Shown here: in pieces, positions 10,301-20,276 of the stretch
How positions within the stretch are numbered: position 1 is the first letter of the stretch
Layout of the letters: every line of letters starts with the position of its first letter
NCBI GenBank assembly: GCA_951804985.1
Contig: OX638135.1
Coordinates: 40,037,117 to 40,101,116 of the forward strand
DNA: 64,000 nucleotides
Direction: 5' to 3'
Source of the DNA: Dryomyza anilis
Taxonomy: Eukaryota > Arthropoda > Insecta > Diptera > Dryomyzidae
The notes under the pieces: generated by a model
What the model saw: only the letters and a program-made list of their open reading frames with translations
What the model was told of the DNA's origin: nothing
The model's database searches: none
Position numbers and translations under genes: made by a program

Positions 10301-11000
10301 ACTTATGGCTATGGACTACATTGCGGATAATAGATGGCAGAACAGGGCTATATCAGTTTGCAGCGATAGTCAGGCTGCTCTTACGGCTTTGAACAACCAG
10401 GTCATTACATCCAAAATTGTACGTCAATGCAGATCACGTCTCAATTGTGTTGGTAAATACAATACACTGAAACTGATTTGGGTGCCGGGCCATAAAGGAG
10501 TTTCGGGCAATGAAACATCTGACGAACTAGCACGTGCTGGATCTGAGGATAATCCAATTGGACCAGAACCTGTGCTTGGACTACCTGCATCTACAGGAAA
10601 ATTCGTCATCAGCTCTTTGGTCGCCTCCGCACACAAGAGCAGATGGCTGAATGAGACGAAATGCAGATTCTCCAAGCTCATGACACCGACGATAACCAAA
10701 AGATCGGCCTCGTTTCTACTTTCCTTAAGTAGAAAGGAGTGCAGAAAACTGACGGGACTTCTAACGGGACACAACGCATGTGAAAAACACATGAACGCAA
10801 TCGGCCTGGCCGAAAGCGCCTTATGTTCTGCCTGCTACGAAGAAACTGGCACCACAGAGCACTATCTCTCTGACTGTCCAGCATTTTCTAGAATTAGAAG
10901 GCAGATCATTGGCACAGACGTGATGAGAGAGGATCAGCTTCACTCTCTATCACACAATAGCCTTCTTAGATTCAATAATGAATCTAAGAAGTATCATTAA
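7371..11000 (+). pseudogene. LINE ORF2: AP endonuclease, reverse transcriptase, RNase H (broken)
   Basis: Start chosen at ATG 7371, which gives the family N-terminus (QINLQHSKAAT). Order: AP endonuclease (7371 to about 8040; DANAQHTVWGS, SDH near 8018), RT (about 8650-9430; SPGPDGIYP, FRPISMMS, VDIEGAFDN, GCPQGGVLSPLLW, AYADDVAIL), RNase H (about 10170-10540; TDGS, QAEVYAI, SDSQAAL, GHKGVSGNE) and a C-terminal zinc cluster CSAC...H...C (about 10825-10880). Breaks: TAA at 7476-7478 where the family has the endonuclease catalytic Glu of QEPW, a frameshift at about 9425 right after the RT active site, TAG at about 9727, a frameshift near 9885. About 1,210 codons, a normal length. Confidence 0.85.
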
Positions 11001-11092
11001 AAACCAGGGAACTGGGTCACAGCACAATGGATCTAACCCTGTCTGAGTGCTGTGGCTCTATTTTTTATCCCACATTAAAAAAAAAATATATA

Positions 11093-11101
11093 TATACTAA
11101 A
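11093..11101 (+). repeat. Target-site duplication of the LOA-like LINE (right)
   Basis: Second copy of TATACTAAA; the Polinton capsid gene resumes here. Confidence 0.85.
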
Positions 11102-11989
11102 TCTACACATCTTGAATCATGCGGATGGTCATTAGATATAAAAAAATTACTTCAATAGTTGAGAATGAATATCCAGATTTAGCTAGACGAAAGAAAACAT
11201 TTAAAAATGGAGAACGAGTAGAATTAATTGGAAAACTACATGCAGATATATTTAATCAAGCTAAATATCTTCTTAATAATGTGGAACTTAAAGTAACCCT
11301 TAATATGTAGAAACCTTCTTTTTATGTACTAGAAGATTCCAAATCTGGAGAGTCATCTATTAAAATTCATGAAGCTAACTTATACATTAATCATCTTACC
11401 ATTAATAGTAATATTTTAATGGCACATCATAATGTTTTACAAAGTAGAAATACTATTTATCCATATAAAAAGTTGAAATCAAGACATTCGCTATTTACCC
11501 GGCAATTATTCTCTACTGTTAGATAATGTTATAATTGGACAACTTCCAAATTTCTTTATATTTGGTATGGTAACTAATAAAGCATATACTGGTTCAGAAA
11601 ATACGTATAACTTTCACCATTTCAATTTACAAAGATTTTATTTAGTTGTAAATGGAGTACAAGTACCAGCACAGCCGATTTAATTTGATTATAAACATGG
11701 ACGTATAAGTACAAGGGGATCTGGCATACATTACCTTGATAAGGGACACCAAATAACTAAAGAATTATTTGATACCGGATATTTCTTACTTGCATTTGAT
11801 TTAACCCCAGATCATAACTCACACTGCGGAAACTAAATAAAGCAGGGACAAGAATTGAAGGACGTTTCAGAGAAGCACTTTCTGAAGCAATTACTTGTTT
11901 AGCATATTGTGAGTTTGATAGTGTTTTGGAAATTGATAAAAATCGTACTGTATTACAATCACTATGAATATAAGTAATGTAGAAAATAT

Positions 11990-12026
11990 TTTTTAAATGA
12001 GTTTTTGCATCAAATCAGCTACTTAG
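11990..12026 (+). repeat. Duplicated Polinton segment, left copy
   Basis: Sequence around the start of the protease gene (ATGAGTTTTTGCATC...AGCTACTTAG) present here and again at 12989-13025, bracketing the captured LTR/gag fragment. In the inverted copy the duplicated segment is longer (roughly 80 bp), because this left copy has an internal deletion. Confidence 0.7.
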
Positions 12027-12940
12027 AGTGCAGACGTGTTTACAGTTTATGCTCAAGCTCTGTAAAAATACTTAAAAATAATTAATAAAAGTATAAAGCA
12101 AGTATAAAATATACTTGCGTTTTTATTTAATAATATATGTTAGGACTACAATTGTGGACTTCGAGGAGAAATTGTCACTGACATTTTCATCAATAAAAGG
12201 TAAGTACAAAAGGACCCCTTGGAGCCCACAACATTTTGGTGCAGCCGGTTTTTCAAGAATCTATAAAAAGGACTGAAGGACGAATTTGAAGGAGCTTTAA
12301 AAAATGAAGAAACACAGTAGTGGAAAGGAAGGTATAATTAAATATTGAGTCAATTTTAGTGAGTATGAGTGAATGTAGTAAATAAATGGTGAAATTAAAT
12401 GATAGAAAATATGAAATTAAAAAAATTTATAAATTTTAATTGAATATTTTAATGAATATATGGCGAATTTTGTGGAATTGGAACTAGCGTATAGACATAT
12501 ATTAGGACAACTTGGCAGGTTTACTGAGAAATTGTGGAATCAAATTATTACGGAAGTTAACAATAAAGAAACTTTGGAATTAATGAAAAATAAAGTTAGA
12601 ACCACACGGGTATACTCCGAAGTCGAAAGAGTTGACGTAGTTTTTGAACAGTTAGTATACTTCTTGGAACATAAAAGTGCTCATAAAATAAAAGAATTAT
12701 AAGATTGGAAAGGAGAATTTACTGCATTATATAAAAAATTAAACGATATTTTAGAAGAACGGCAGGAGTTGTTAGATCAGGCTAGCGGAATTTAAGAAGA
12801 AAACGAAAAATTAAGAACTTTGCTGAAAAATAAAGATATTTTAGACGAATCAATTGAACGAGCACTGAGCCAACAGCCCAGACTAGAATTCGAAACATTA
12901 GAAGCCAATAATAAAGTAAGGGAATTAGATTCGAAAATCT
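12027..12940 (+). mobile_element. Captured LTR-5'UTR-gag fragment of an envelope-type LTR retroelement
   Basis: Contains the 3' part of an LTR ending CCCACAACA at 12233, followed at once by a primer-binding-like site (TTTTGGTGCAGCCGG), a leader, and about 160 codons of gag. The same order (LTR end ACTCACAACA, then TTTTTGGCGCAGCCGG, leader, gag) occurs on the minus strand of the 13.2-kb element at 57511-57100, so the two are relatives. The LTR is 5'-truncated and gag stops abruptly at 12940. The same fragment with the same edges lies in the inverted Polinton copy (37258-38135). Confidence 0.8.
12460..12940 (+). pseudogene. gag N-terminal fragment inside the Polinton remnant
   Basis: ATG at 12460 (MANFVELELAYRHILGQLG...) matches the gag start of the 13.2-kb element at 57112, then a coiled-coil-like Lys/Glu-rich region. 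In-frame stops at 12700-12702 and about 12793 break it, and it is truncated where Polinton sequence resumes. No function expected. Confidence 0.75.
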
Positions 12941-12995
12941 GATTTAATATAGAAAATATTTTATAAAGAAATTTAGTAACTAAGAAATATTTTAA

Positions 12996-13415
12996 ATGAG
13001 TTTTTGCATCAAATCAGCTACTTAGAAATCGAATAAAAAAGCAAGCATTTTATATTGTGAATATGGATTCATCATTTAAACAAGACTCACATTGGATTGC
13101 AATATATTTTCCTCGAAATGGGCCGGCTGAGTATTTGCGGGGAGTTCCCCTATTAAACCATTTGTAAATTTTATTCAAACAAATGCATCCACATTTATTA
13201 AAAGCAATTTCCGATTACAAAGTGGAATTTCAATGTTATGCGGTGTTTATTGCTGTCTTTTTGTATATTTAAGAAGTAAAAATATTTCTTTTAAAAAGTT
13301 TTTTAATTATTTTGATATATATAATTTATATATTAATGATATTTTAGCTGTGCAATTTTTTAAAAGTATTTTTATTAAAAAATATTTAAAACAATTTAAT
13401 GAAAATAAATTATAA
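12996..13415 (+). pseudogene. Polinton maturation protease (adenain/Ulp1-like cysteine protease), broken
   Basis: From ATG 12996 (MSFCIKSAT, then a TAG) through YIVNMDSSFK, DSHWIAIYFPRNGPAEYF (the His-Trp of the catalytic histidine motif and the DSHW/AEYF pattern), INFIQTNAS-like segment, and SMLCGVYCC holding the catalytic Cys, to TAA 13413-13415. This is the order of the adenovirus-protease-like enzyme of Polintons, which trims capsid precursors. Breaks: the early TAG and a frameshift near 13135. It lies directly downstream of the capsid gene, separated only by the captured retroelement fragment. Confidence 0.8.
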
Positions 13416-14267
13416 ATTTGTCTTTTTATTTCTATTATTTAAAATTTTACAAATTCATTGAAAATTGTATTATTAAAAAAAAAAACATTAATATAATAAT
13501 ATATAATAAACAATTATTTTGTATATTTTATTCTATAATATAATTTTATTAGTTTATCAATGACAGCTTTTATAATGTACTCTGTGCGTTGTTAAATTTT
13601 TTCTATATACTGATAATGTTTACATTTAGGGATAAACATAATAAATTCTTCTTTATGATCATAAATAACTTTAAATCAAATTTCTGTCCATTTATATATA
13701 ATGTATGTATCTTTAAAATGAGTTAAAAAGTAAATTCCATTAGTAAAAATATACTCAATTAAAATTTTAAAGAGAGTAAATAAAATCAATCTCAAGACAA
13801 AAAACTATATAAAATAAACATGTTCTAACATGCTCAATATTTTAAACTTATAGTAAAGAAAAAGATTTAAAAAATGATCCCAATGGAACCTTATGGCTCC
13901 ATTCATTCATATAACCAAATTAAACGACCATGACTTTGTAGAATAAAGTCCACTACAATATCCCGTATAGTAAAATTGACCTTGAATTAAATATCAACAA
14001 AAAATTATCCACCAAAAAAATAAACATCTAATAATAACATTCATTCATATAGCGAAGTTTTAATTTACAATCATCGTTCCTCAACAAAGTTTCAAATTAA
14101 GCCCTTTGCTCCTCAACTCTCTTGATGATCATGCTAAATAAAACAATCAAGTTAACTATATATAACTATACTATTATAACTATGTTAACTGAAATTTAAT
14201 TGCAACTATAATATTTTACAACAACAACAACATTAATACGTTTGTAATTATTCTCATACACAAAAAA
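13416..14267. other. Polinton-flanking region homologous to 35890-36803
   Basis: AT-rich sequence that is the reverse complement, with divergence, of 35890-36803 in the inverted copy. On the minus strand (about 13880-13560) it carries a decayed version of the small reading frame seen at 36361-36661, with a deletion that removes its cysteine-rich end. No intact ORF. Confidence 0.7.
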
Positions 14268-14732
14268 TGTGTTAGAAAGAGCAATGTGTTAGAAAGAGAC
14301 GGAAGATCATTCAGCGTACTGAGCAATTTGCGAGAAAGAGATGGAAGATCAGCTCATTAAAACACATGAGTGCGAATGAGATGCCAATAGCATGCGTCAT
14401 TCACGAAACGAGTAGAAGGTTCTCGAAACAAGTCGAAGCTTGTCGAAACGTGTCGAACTGATGCATGCAGTATATAAGGGAGCCGCATCTGAGGTACAGC
14501 ACTTCAGTAGTGATTGTAATGTGGTCGAGTGCATATCGTGTGATAAATGTCAAGTTAAATTGTGGACAAGCAGCAGTTGTTAGAATTTGTTATTAGTAAA
14601 GTTGTTTATTAAAGTGAATTAATAAAGTCAATTGTTATAATTTAAACCGAACATAGGAGTGTATTTATTTTATACACAATCCAAAGAAACGAACTTGTAG
14701 AACAGTTTTTCGTAGACTGAATTTTCGTCACA
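14268..14732 (+). mobile_element. 5'-truncated solo LTR of the gypsy-type family
   Basis: Contains the diagnostic U3 motifs GACGGAAGATCATTCAGCG and GAGATGGAAGATCAGC, the TTCTCGAAAC/TCGAAAC repeats, a TATA box in GCAGTATATAAGGGAGCC (about 14468-14485), and the end TGAATTTTCGTCACA. These match the LTRs of the element at 24136-29710. The first ~100 bp are missing. It replaces the minisatellite found at the equivalent place in the inverted Polinton copy. Confidence 0.8.
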
Positions 14733-15060
14733 ATATATATTATATGCATGCTATGAAGGCATGCAGCCGTAAAGAGTAAATGTTGTTGTTGGGATAACTA
14801 GTTTTAGGATTAGGAAACACAGGGTGAGCAAAATTACATAGAAATAAGTAGAATTTTCTTTTATTTTGATGGTTAGTTTCTTCGATGATTGAAAATATTT
14901 TAAACTTTTTTTTCGATATAGAATATACATTTAAAAATAAATTGCGAATATTTGTTTCTGCCGATCATTTAAGTCAGAAGTGTTCCTGAACATAAAAGAT
15001 TTCTGGTGTGATAGCTCACTTGTCTGATTGTAGCAATGTTGCCATTTTGTGAGCTTTAAC
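14733..15060. other. Outer end of the duplicated Polinton block (+ copy)
   Basis: The stretch from GTTTTAGGATTAGGAAAC through CTGCCGATCATTTAAGTCAG (about 14800-15060) matches the reverse complement of 34860-35130. Homology fades after about 15060. It may be part of the Polinton terminal region, but no clear terminus or 6-bp target duplication was found. Confidence 0.55.
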
Positions 15061-15984
15061 TTAAAATCCGAGCTCTTTCAAACATTTTCAGCCGGATGTT
15101 AGATTTTTATTATTTGGACATATTTTGAGCTTTTTCATATCCAATATATATTTTTTATTCTTAACTCAAATTATTTTATCAACATCGCTATTGAACAATT
15201 TTAATACATACAAAACTTTCATGAGGAAAATGTCAAAGTGGCAAATTAGGTTATTGTTCATAAAACATTTGATTGCAACAAAATTAAATACATTTATTAA
15301 TTTTAAAACATTGCTAACTTAATCCTATAATGTTAATATCAAAAATTTATTTACTTTTTATATTTAACTTGCACCGAAAAAATTACTGTAGTAAATTATA
15401 CTACATTTATGTCTTTGTTTTGAAAAACTGTATTTCTACTTCATTGCGATCGTTTTAAAATACATTTGTATTTATTTAAAATAATTTACTAACTCACAGA
15501 AACTGTACGGTGTCTTCGTTTTCTGCGCTTTTTAATTATATGAAGTTCATGCGAATACACGACGGACGACTGCAACAGTGAGTAGGTAGAAACGGAACCC
15601 ATTTCGTATTCTATGCATTCACATAGGCGACGGTCGACTGCGGAGGTACCAGGTATAAAGAGCATCCCAACGAATAAATTGGTGACAGAAAACAAGTGTT
15701 AACAACTCATTGGGTTTCTCGCTGCATGAGTATAGTTTTGAAAATAAAAAAAGGGAAAATTAAAGTTGTTAAACTCTATGAATGAAACCCATCATGTGTT
15801 GCAATGGCCAAATATGTATAAGTATTTCAATGGTTTGCAATTTTCTGTTGCGCGTTATTGGCATAGTTTTGTTCATATGCGGTACAACTCAAAAGCGACA
15901 CGTAAGTGCTTGCCATGTCTTTAAGTCGTCAGAACTGATGATGCTTATTGGTTTTTTGGTGGAAATATTTGATGAACATATTTT
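15061..15984. other. AT-rich intergenic sequence
   Basis: Short ORFs at 15125-15322, 15489-15695 and 15782-16231 have no domain or codon signature and the last runs into a DINE-1; none accepted. No RNA gene seen. Confidence 0.6.
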
Positions 15985-16149
15985 TATACCCTACACTAAG
16001 AGTGAAAGGGTATATTCAGTTTGGTACGCCGTTTGTAACACCCAGAAGGAAGCATCTCCGGTATGGAAAAGTATATATATTCTTGATCAGCATGACCTCC
16101 TGAGTCGATTTAGCGATGTCCGTCTGTCCGTCGGTCTGTCTGTCTGTCC

Positions 16150-16189
<40 letters not shown>

Positions 16190-16718
16190 GAAATCCCTAC
16201 TACTTTTAAAATTGAAGAGCTAGATAAATGAAACTTATAACTTAGATTACTAATATACCTACGTTGAATGTGCGAGATCGGTCCATTGTGACCTATGATC
16301 CGACCACTTATGTTCAAATACCTCATATAAAATGTACATATAAAGATCAATTTTTATGTATACGTTCTTAGGTAAACTTTTTTGGTCAAATATATATTGA
16401 TATCATGCTCAAATACATGATAATAATGTTTTCCGGCGAAAAGACTTGTGGTTCACAAAAAAAAAAAATCGAAATTCGGTACACCTACCCATTTGTAAAT
16501 ATGGGTATAAAATGAATGGAAATTCTTCAGCGATTGAATGTTTGTAGTTATTTTCAGGATTCGTATACCCTGGTGACCTATATATCACTTTGAATGGTAA
16601 CCACACATATGTGTAGGATATTTATAGTCGGCTTAGACCGACTATAATTTTGATAATCCTAACTATCATAATTACACCTACTTTAAAATTTCCCATGATC
16701 TAACCTTCCCAACTGGTT
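15985..16718 (+). mobile_element. DINE-1: DINE-1/HINE element, near full length
   Basis: Complete order on +: palindromic 5' end TATACCCTACACTAAGAG (15985), GGAGGTCATGC block (reverse complement), (GTCT)n microsatellite about 16120-16190, conserved core, 3' stem-loop TATAGTCGG/CCGACTATA at about 16622-16645, 3' end CCCAACTGGTT. Confidence 0.88.
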
Positions 16719-17071
16719 CATATTTGTTTATATGTATAATTTTTCTTGTGGTTTTGGGTAACACTCTTTAGTTGTTTATGTACTACACAATTAAATAGTT
16801 TTCAGATTAATAATTCTTGTACCTCATTTTTGGTAATCAAATTTTTTTAACATTCATGCATATAATTTTCTGAATTAATAAATTGTTTTTATTATAAGAA
16901 ATTAAAATGTATTGTTTAATATTAATTATCACAACAAAGTAAAATAACTACATTTTATAGTAAAATAAAAGGTATATGTAGTAATTTTTCTACATATTTC
17001 AGGAAGTTTAAATAAAGACCGAAACCCTTATTATTTCTTTCAATAATACCGCAACCTATAAATACCGGAAC

Positions 17072-17108
17072 CCATCAAATTAACATAACGTTTATGTTAA
17101 TTTGATGG
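17072..17108. repeat. Perfect 17-bp hairpin
   Basis: CCATCAAATTAACATAA, a 3-nt loop CGT, then its exact reverse complement. Could be the centre of a small palindromic transposon or a chance AT-rich palindrome; no target duplication seen. Confidence 0.6.
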
Positions 17109-18903
17109 TGGAATGCGAGCATAAAACCGATTTTGAAATATTGAGGAATATGATAATGCTGTGCAGTTTGGTTGATGCATTTAAATTTTTGTACTTCGTG
17201 TGATTCTACACTCAGAGCAATAGTAAATTTGACGTTGTCACCTGGATTATACTTTTAATTCCAAATTTTTTAAATTATTTCGGTATTAATTTCATGACTT
17301 ATGGTTATAAATTGTTTTTATAATATTTATTTTAAAATCCTGGAAATTCATGTATGTAACGTGTAATATTATATGTTTGCTGTAAAATATAATTTTTCAC
17401 TGTATATAGTTTTATTTATCTATGCATTATTTTTATAATTTTACGCAATTCAAAATGATCGGTTTCAGTTTGGTTTTAATTTAAACTGTGCAGTATCAGC
17501 ATTACAAAATGATCTTAGAGCAACGAAAGTAATAGCCAAGGCGCACAGTAGTCAAAAAGTGCATGTTTTCCGAAAAAGTTAATAACTTTCGAACCAAAAG
17601 AGATAATTAAATAAAGTTTTTTTGTATTCTTTTTTTGTCTTACTGCGGATCATATTTAATTTATGTTGCAAATTTATATTTTTTCAAAAAAATTTGATTA
17701 CCGCCGAAAAATACATTTAATTATGATATTGATGTTTGGTGGGCGTACTCGTTAATGAAATTAAACCATTTTAACATACGTGTACAAGTAGACGGACGGA
17801 CATTATGATTATACGCACATAATGATAATAAACATAATTTCAATCAAAACACTAAAATAAATATATTTTAACGATCGGCCTACGAAATATAGTATCAATT
17901 ATATATTTTAAATTTTTAGTGAAAATAATTTAATAATTTCTATAGTTTCTCAACCAGAATATTTAAAAACAGCACCTATTTCAAAACAGCCGCTACAATT
18001 TTAGCCTCAGCTTTTTTATTTTATCAACAAGGCTGTTTATGCTTTTTTTTGCAGACATGAACCATACAATTCTCTAATTCTCTGTGTTTTCAAAAAAATT
18101 CAAATTTGTTCGGTGAAAAACAATAACAAATCGTAAATTTGGAAATTATTTTTAATTTTGACAGAGAGTTGGATATCTTTTCAGGTTAAAAATTTTAGAC
18201 GACAATCGAGCAGTTTGAAATTTTTAGCTCGGGCTAAAATTCAAAAATTAGACTGGTTGATAACGTAGAAAAATAAAAAATTGCCAGATACTTTGGAAAA
18301 CAGTTTTCAAAATAGCATGGATGATAAACTAGGTACAGCAAATATGTATGTTTATTTTTTTATTCTACTAATAATTCTCACTTTTTGTACAAAAAAAGCC
18401 ATAGTAAAATTTTAGGAGCTTATTTTACTATAAGAATTTCTAAGAGACTCAACTCCGTTAAGATGATCCTGAAACTAGGCAATCTTTTTAGGTGTCAATA
18501 AAATGCTCTAAAATTTTGCTGTTTTTTGGGTAAAGACACAAAAGTGGTAATAAGTCGCAAGTGCATTTCGCCGAAATATAAAGTAGACATTCTACACTTT
18601 ATTTTGATGATGTTCATTCTACTTAAGTTTGAGAATTTTTAGACTTTAACTGATAAAATAAATTGTCATTTTATAAATATTAACAAGTAATTTTATTTTC
18701 TTTTAATATGAAAGTAAAAGGGTTACTTTCATCAATTAACAAAAAAAATATTTTAAACGATGAAGGGTGTTCCGGAAAAAATTATTAAATTTTTAATTTT
18801 TTAATCAATTTTTACAACACCAATTTTATGCATTTTTAACAATTTAAAAAAAAAAAATTAACATTATATTTTTAATCCGAGTACGTCGAAAAAAATCTAA
18901 CTT

Positions 18904-19257
18904 AATAAGTTAATTTGGACCAATTTGGTCCCATAGGCGATTTGTACGGAAATTGAATATTTTTTATTTTGAATAAATTAAATTTGTGATGAACAAATAA
19001 ATAGAGTTATAAAATTCTATTTATACAATTCGTAATATATGTTTGTGAAGTTTTAAAAATGAAGATTGAGAATAACTATTTTACTTTTCTACTTGTTAGC
19101 GAATATATTCAAACATCGATAAAACATAATAAATTCAATATAATGCAAAATATACGCAAGGAAAGTATTTTTTTTTATATTGGCTGTCCTTCCAAGTAAT
19201 GTAGATAGTTCGTTTGTGACACTATGGGACCATTTTGGTCCAAATTGACTTATGTGC
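18904..19257. repeat. Inverted-repeat pair, possible small MITE
   Basis: The left arm contains TTTGGACCAATTTGGTCCC and the right arm GGGACCATTTTGGTCCAAA, imperfect reverse complements of about 32 bp extending into AAGTTAAT / TTGACTTATG. About 350 bp overall. Each arm is itself a small palindrome (GGACCAATTTGGTCC). No target duplication identified. Confidence 0.5.
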
Positions 19258-19650
19258 TACTTTTTCTAAATAAGGCATTTTAAGCCATAATATTTTTATT
19301 TCAAAATCAAATATATATCCCTTTACTGAAATAATTGTCAGCCAAACATTTTCCGAGCGATACCTTTAACCGTTTTGAGATATATACAAACAAAGTTCGA
19401 TTTGGATAAAATTGATTCAATAGACGTATCCGGGTTAAACAGCGAACGGATTATTAATATTTGAAGTTTTTGCTACGAAATATATTTTTTTTTTCATTAG
19501 TGAAATTTGGAAACTTTTGGTAGTTTAATTTACTTAATTATAAAAAATAAGTTCTTGGTAATAAACTTCGATTTAAAAAAAAAATTACTAAACATTCCGT
19601 AATATTATAATTCCATACATTACCTTGCATATTATATATATGATTTGTTC

Positions 19651-19831
19651 TTTTAAAAGTAGTAGGGATTTCAACAGACAGACGGACAGACAGACGGACA
19701 TCGCTAAATCGACTCAGGAGGTCATGCTGATCAAGAATATACATACTTTTCCATACCGGAGATGCTTCCTTCTGGGTGTTACAAACGGCGTACCAAACTG
19801 AATATACCCTTTCACTCTTAGTGTAGGATAT
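19651..19831 (-). mobile_element. DINE-1: DINE-1/HINE 5'-end fragment
   Basis: From the TTTTAAAAGTAGTAGGG core edge through a short GACA/GACG tract to the palindromic 5' end (GTGTAGGATA). The 3' two thirds are missing. Confidence 0.85.
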
Positions 19832-20036
19832 AAAAAAAAACTTTTTCTTTATGAAAAATAGTTGGCAAAACAACAATTTTGAACAAACGTTCGATTCAAA
19901 GAGCGAAACGAACGGAACGTTTGAAATACGTTATACCAATTTTAGACGAAGGGGACTGGAAACGAATCGTAGTCACACGACAATAAAAAGATACATGATT
20001 TGGGGGTTAATATACTTACTTGGAACGAACGTAAAT

Positions 20037-20197
20037 CCAGAAAATAATTTCAATATATATAATTTTCCTTTTTTTCATCTCATTAATTAATGGTTGATTT
20101 TTCAACTATTCATACACATATTTTTATTTATATAAGACTGCAATAATAAATACATTTCAAAATATTTAATTTACCTACTCTTTCATTTCAGTAATCA
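20037..20197 (+). repeat. Left inverted-repeat arm flanking the RTE LINE
   Basis: AGAAAATAATTTCAATATAT... to ...CTCTTTCATTTCAGTAATC is the reverse complement, with few differences, of 23611-23768. With the RTE removed the two arms would form an approximately 160-bp-arm palindrome with an AT-rich centre, the form of a MITE or foldback element. Confidence 0.75.
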
Positions 20198-20210
20198 ATG
20201 TTTTTTGGAA

Positions 20211-20211
20211 T

Positions 20212-20271
<60 letters not shown>
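20211..20271. repeat. (TA)n microsatellite
   Basis: TA array immediately before the RTE 5' end; a short matching TA stretch follows the RTE 3' end (23588-23600). The LINE probably entered the AT-rich centre of the palindrome. Confidence 0.85.

Positions 20272-20276
<5 letters not shown>

Larger units (their letters stand above)
5851..11092 (+). mobile_element. LOA-like non-LTR retrotransposon (LINE), full length but inactive
   Basis: A 5.24-kb element with a 5' UTR (5851-6057, starting with an inverted CCCCCACGTGG / CCACACCACG-like motif), ORF1 (6058-7333), ORF2 with endonuclease, RT and RNase H (7371-11000), a short 3' UTR, and an A-rich/TA tail flanked by a 9-bp target duplication. The ORF2 N-terminal motif INLQHSKAAT and the presence of RNase H fit the LOA/I group. 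Both ORFs carry frameshifts and nonsense codons. Full length and an exact target duplication suggest modest age. Confidence 0.85.
5542..11967 (+). pseudogene. Polinton/Maverick double-jelly-roll major capsid protein, split by a LINE
   Basis: The N-terminal part (5542-5850) starts at adjacent ATGs and contains KSELDLFESPPVQTSI, a hallmark of Polinton major capsid proteins (the 'F54H12.2-like' family of animal genomes). The rest resumes after a LINE insertion at 11093 and runs to TGA 11965-11967. There IIGQLPNFFIFGMV, a phenylalanine-rich segment, VNGVQVPAQPI, GYFLLAFDLTPD and LEIDKNRTVL follow the family order. Breaks: a stop at about 5779, the LINE insertion, TAG at 11308-11310, a frameshift near 11500, TAA at 11681-11683 and more after 11830. 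The TAG and second TAA are also present in the inverted copy at 39973-40655, so they predate the duplication. Confidence 0.85.
16719..19650. other. AT-rich intergenic region
   Basis: About 2.9 kb without a credible ORF. It holds a perfect hairpin at 17072-17108 and a pair of inverted arms at about 18904-18936 and 19226-19257 (listed separately). Nothing else supported. Confidence 0.6.

Noticed and set aside
15782..16231. 149-codon ORF entering a DINE-1
   Set aside because: The second half is DINE-1 5' end and microsatellite; the first half has no recognisable feature.
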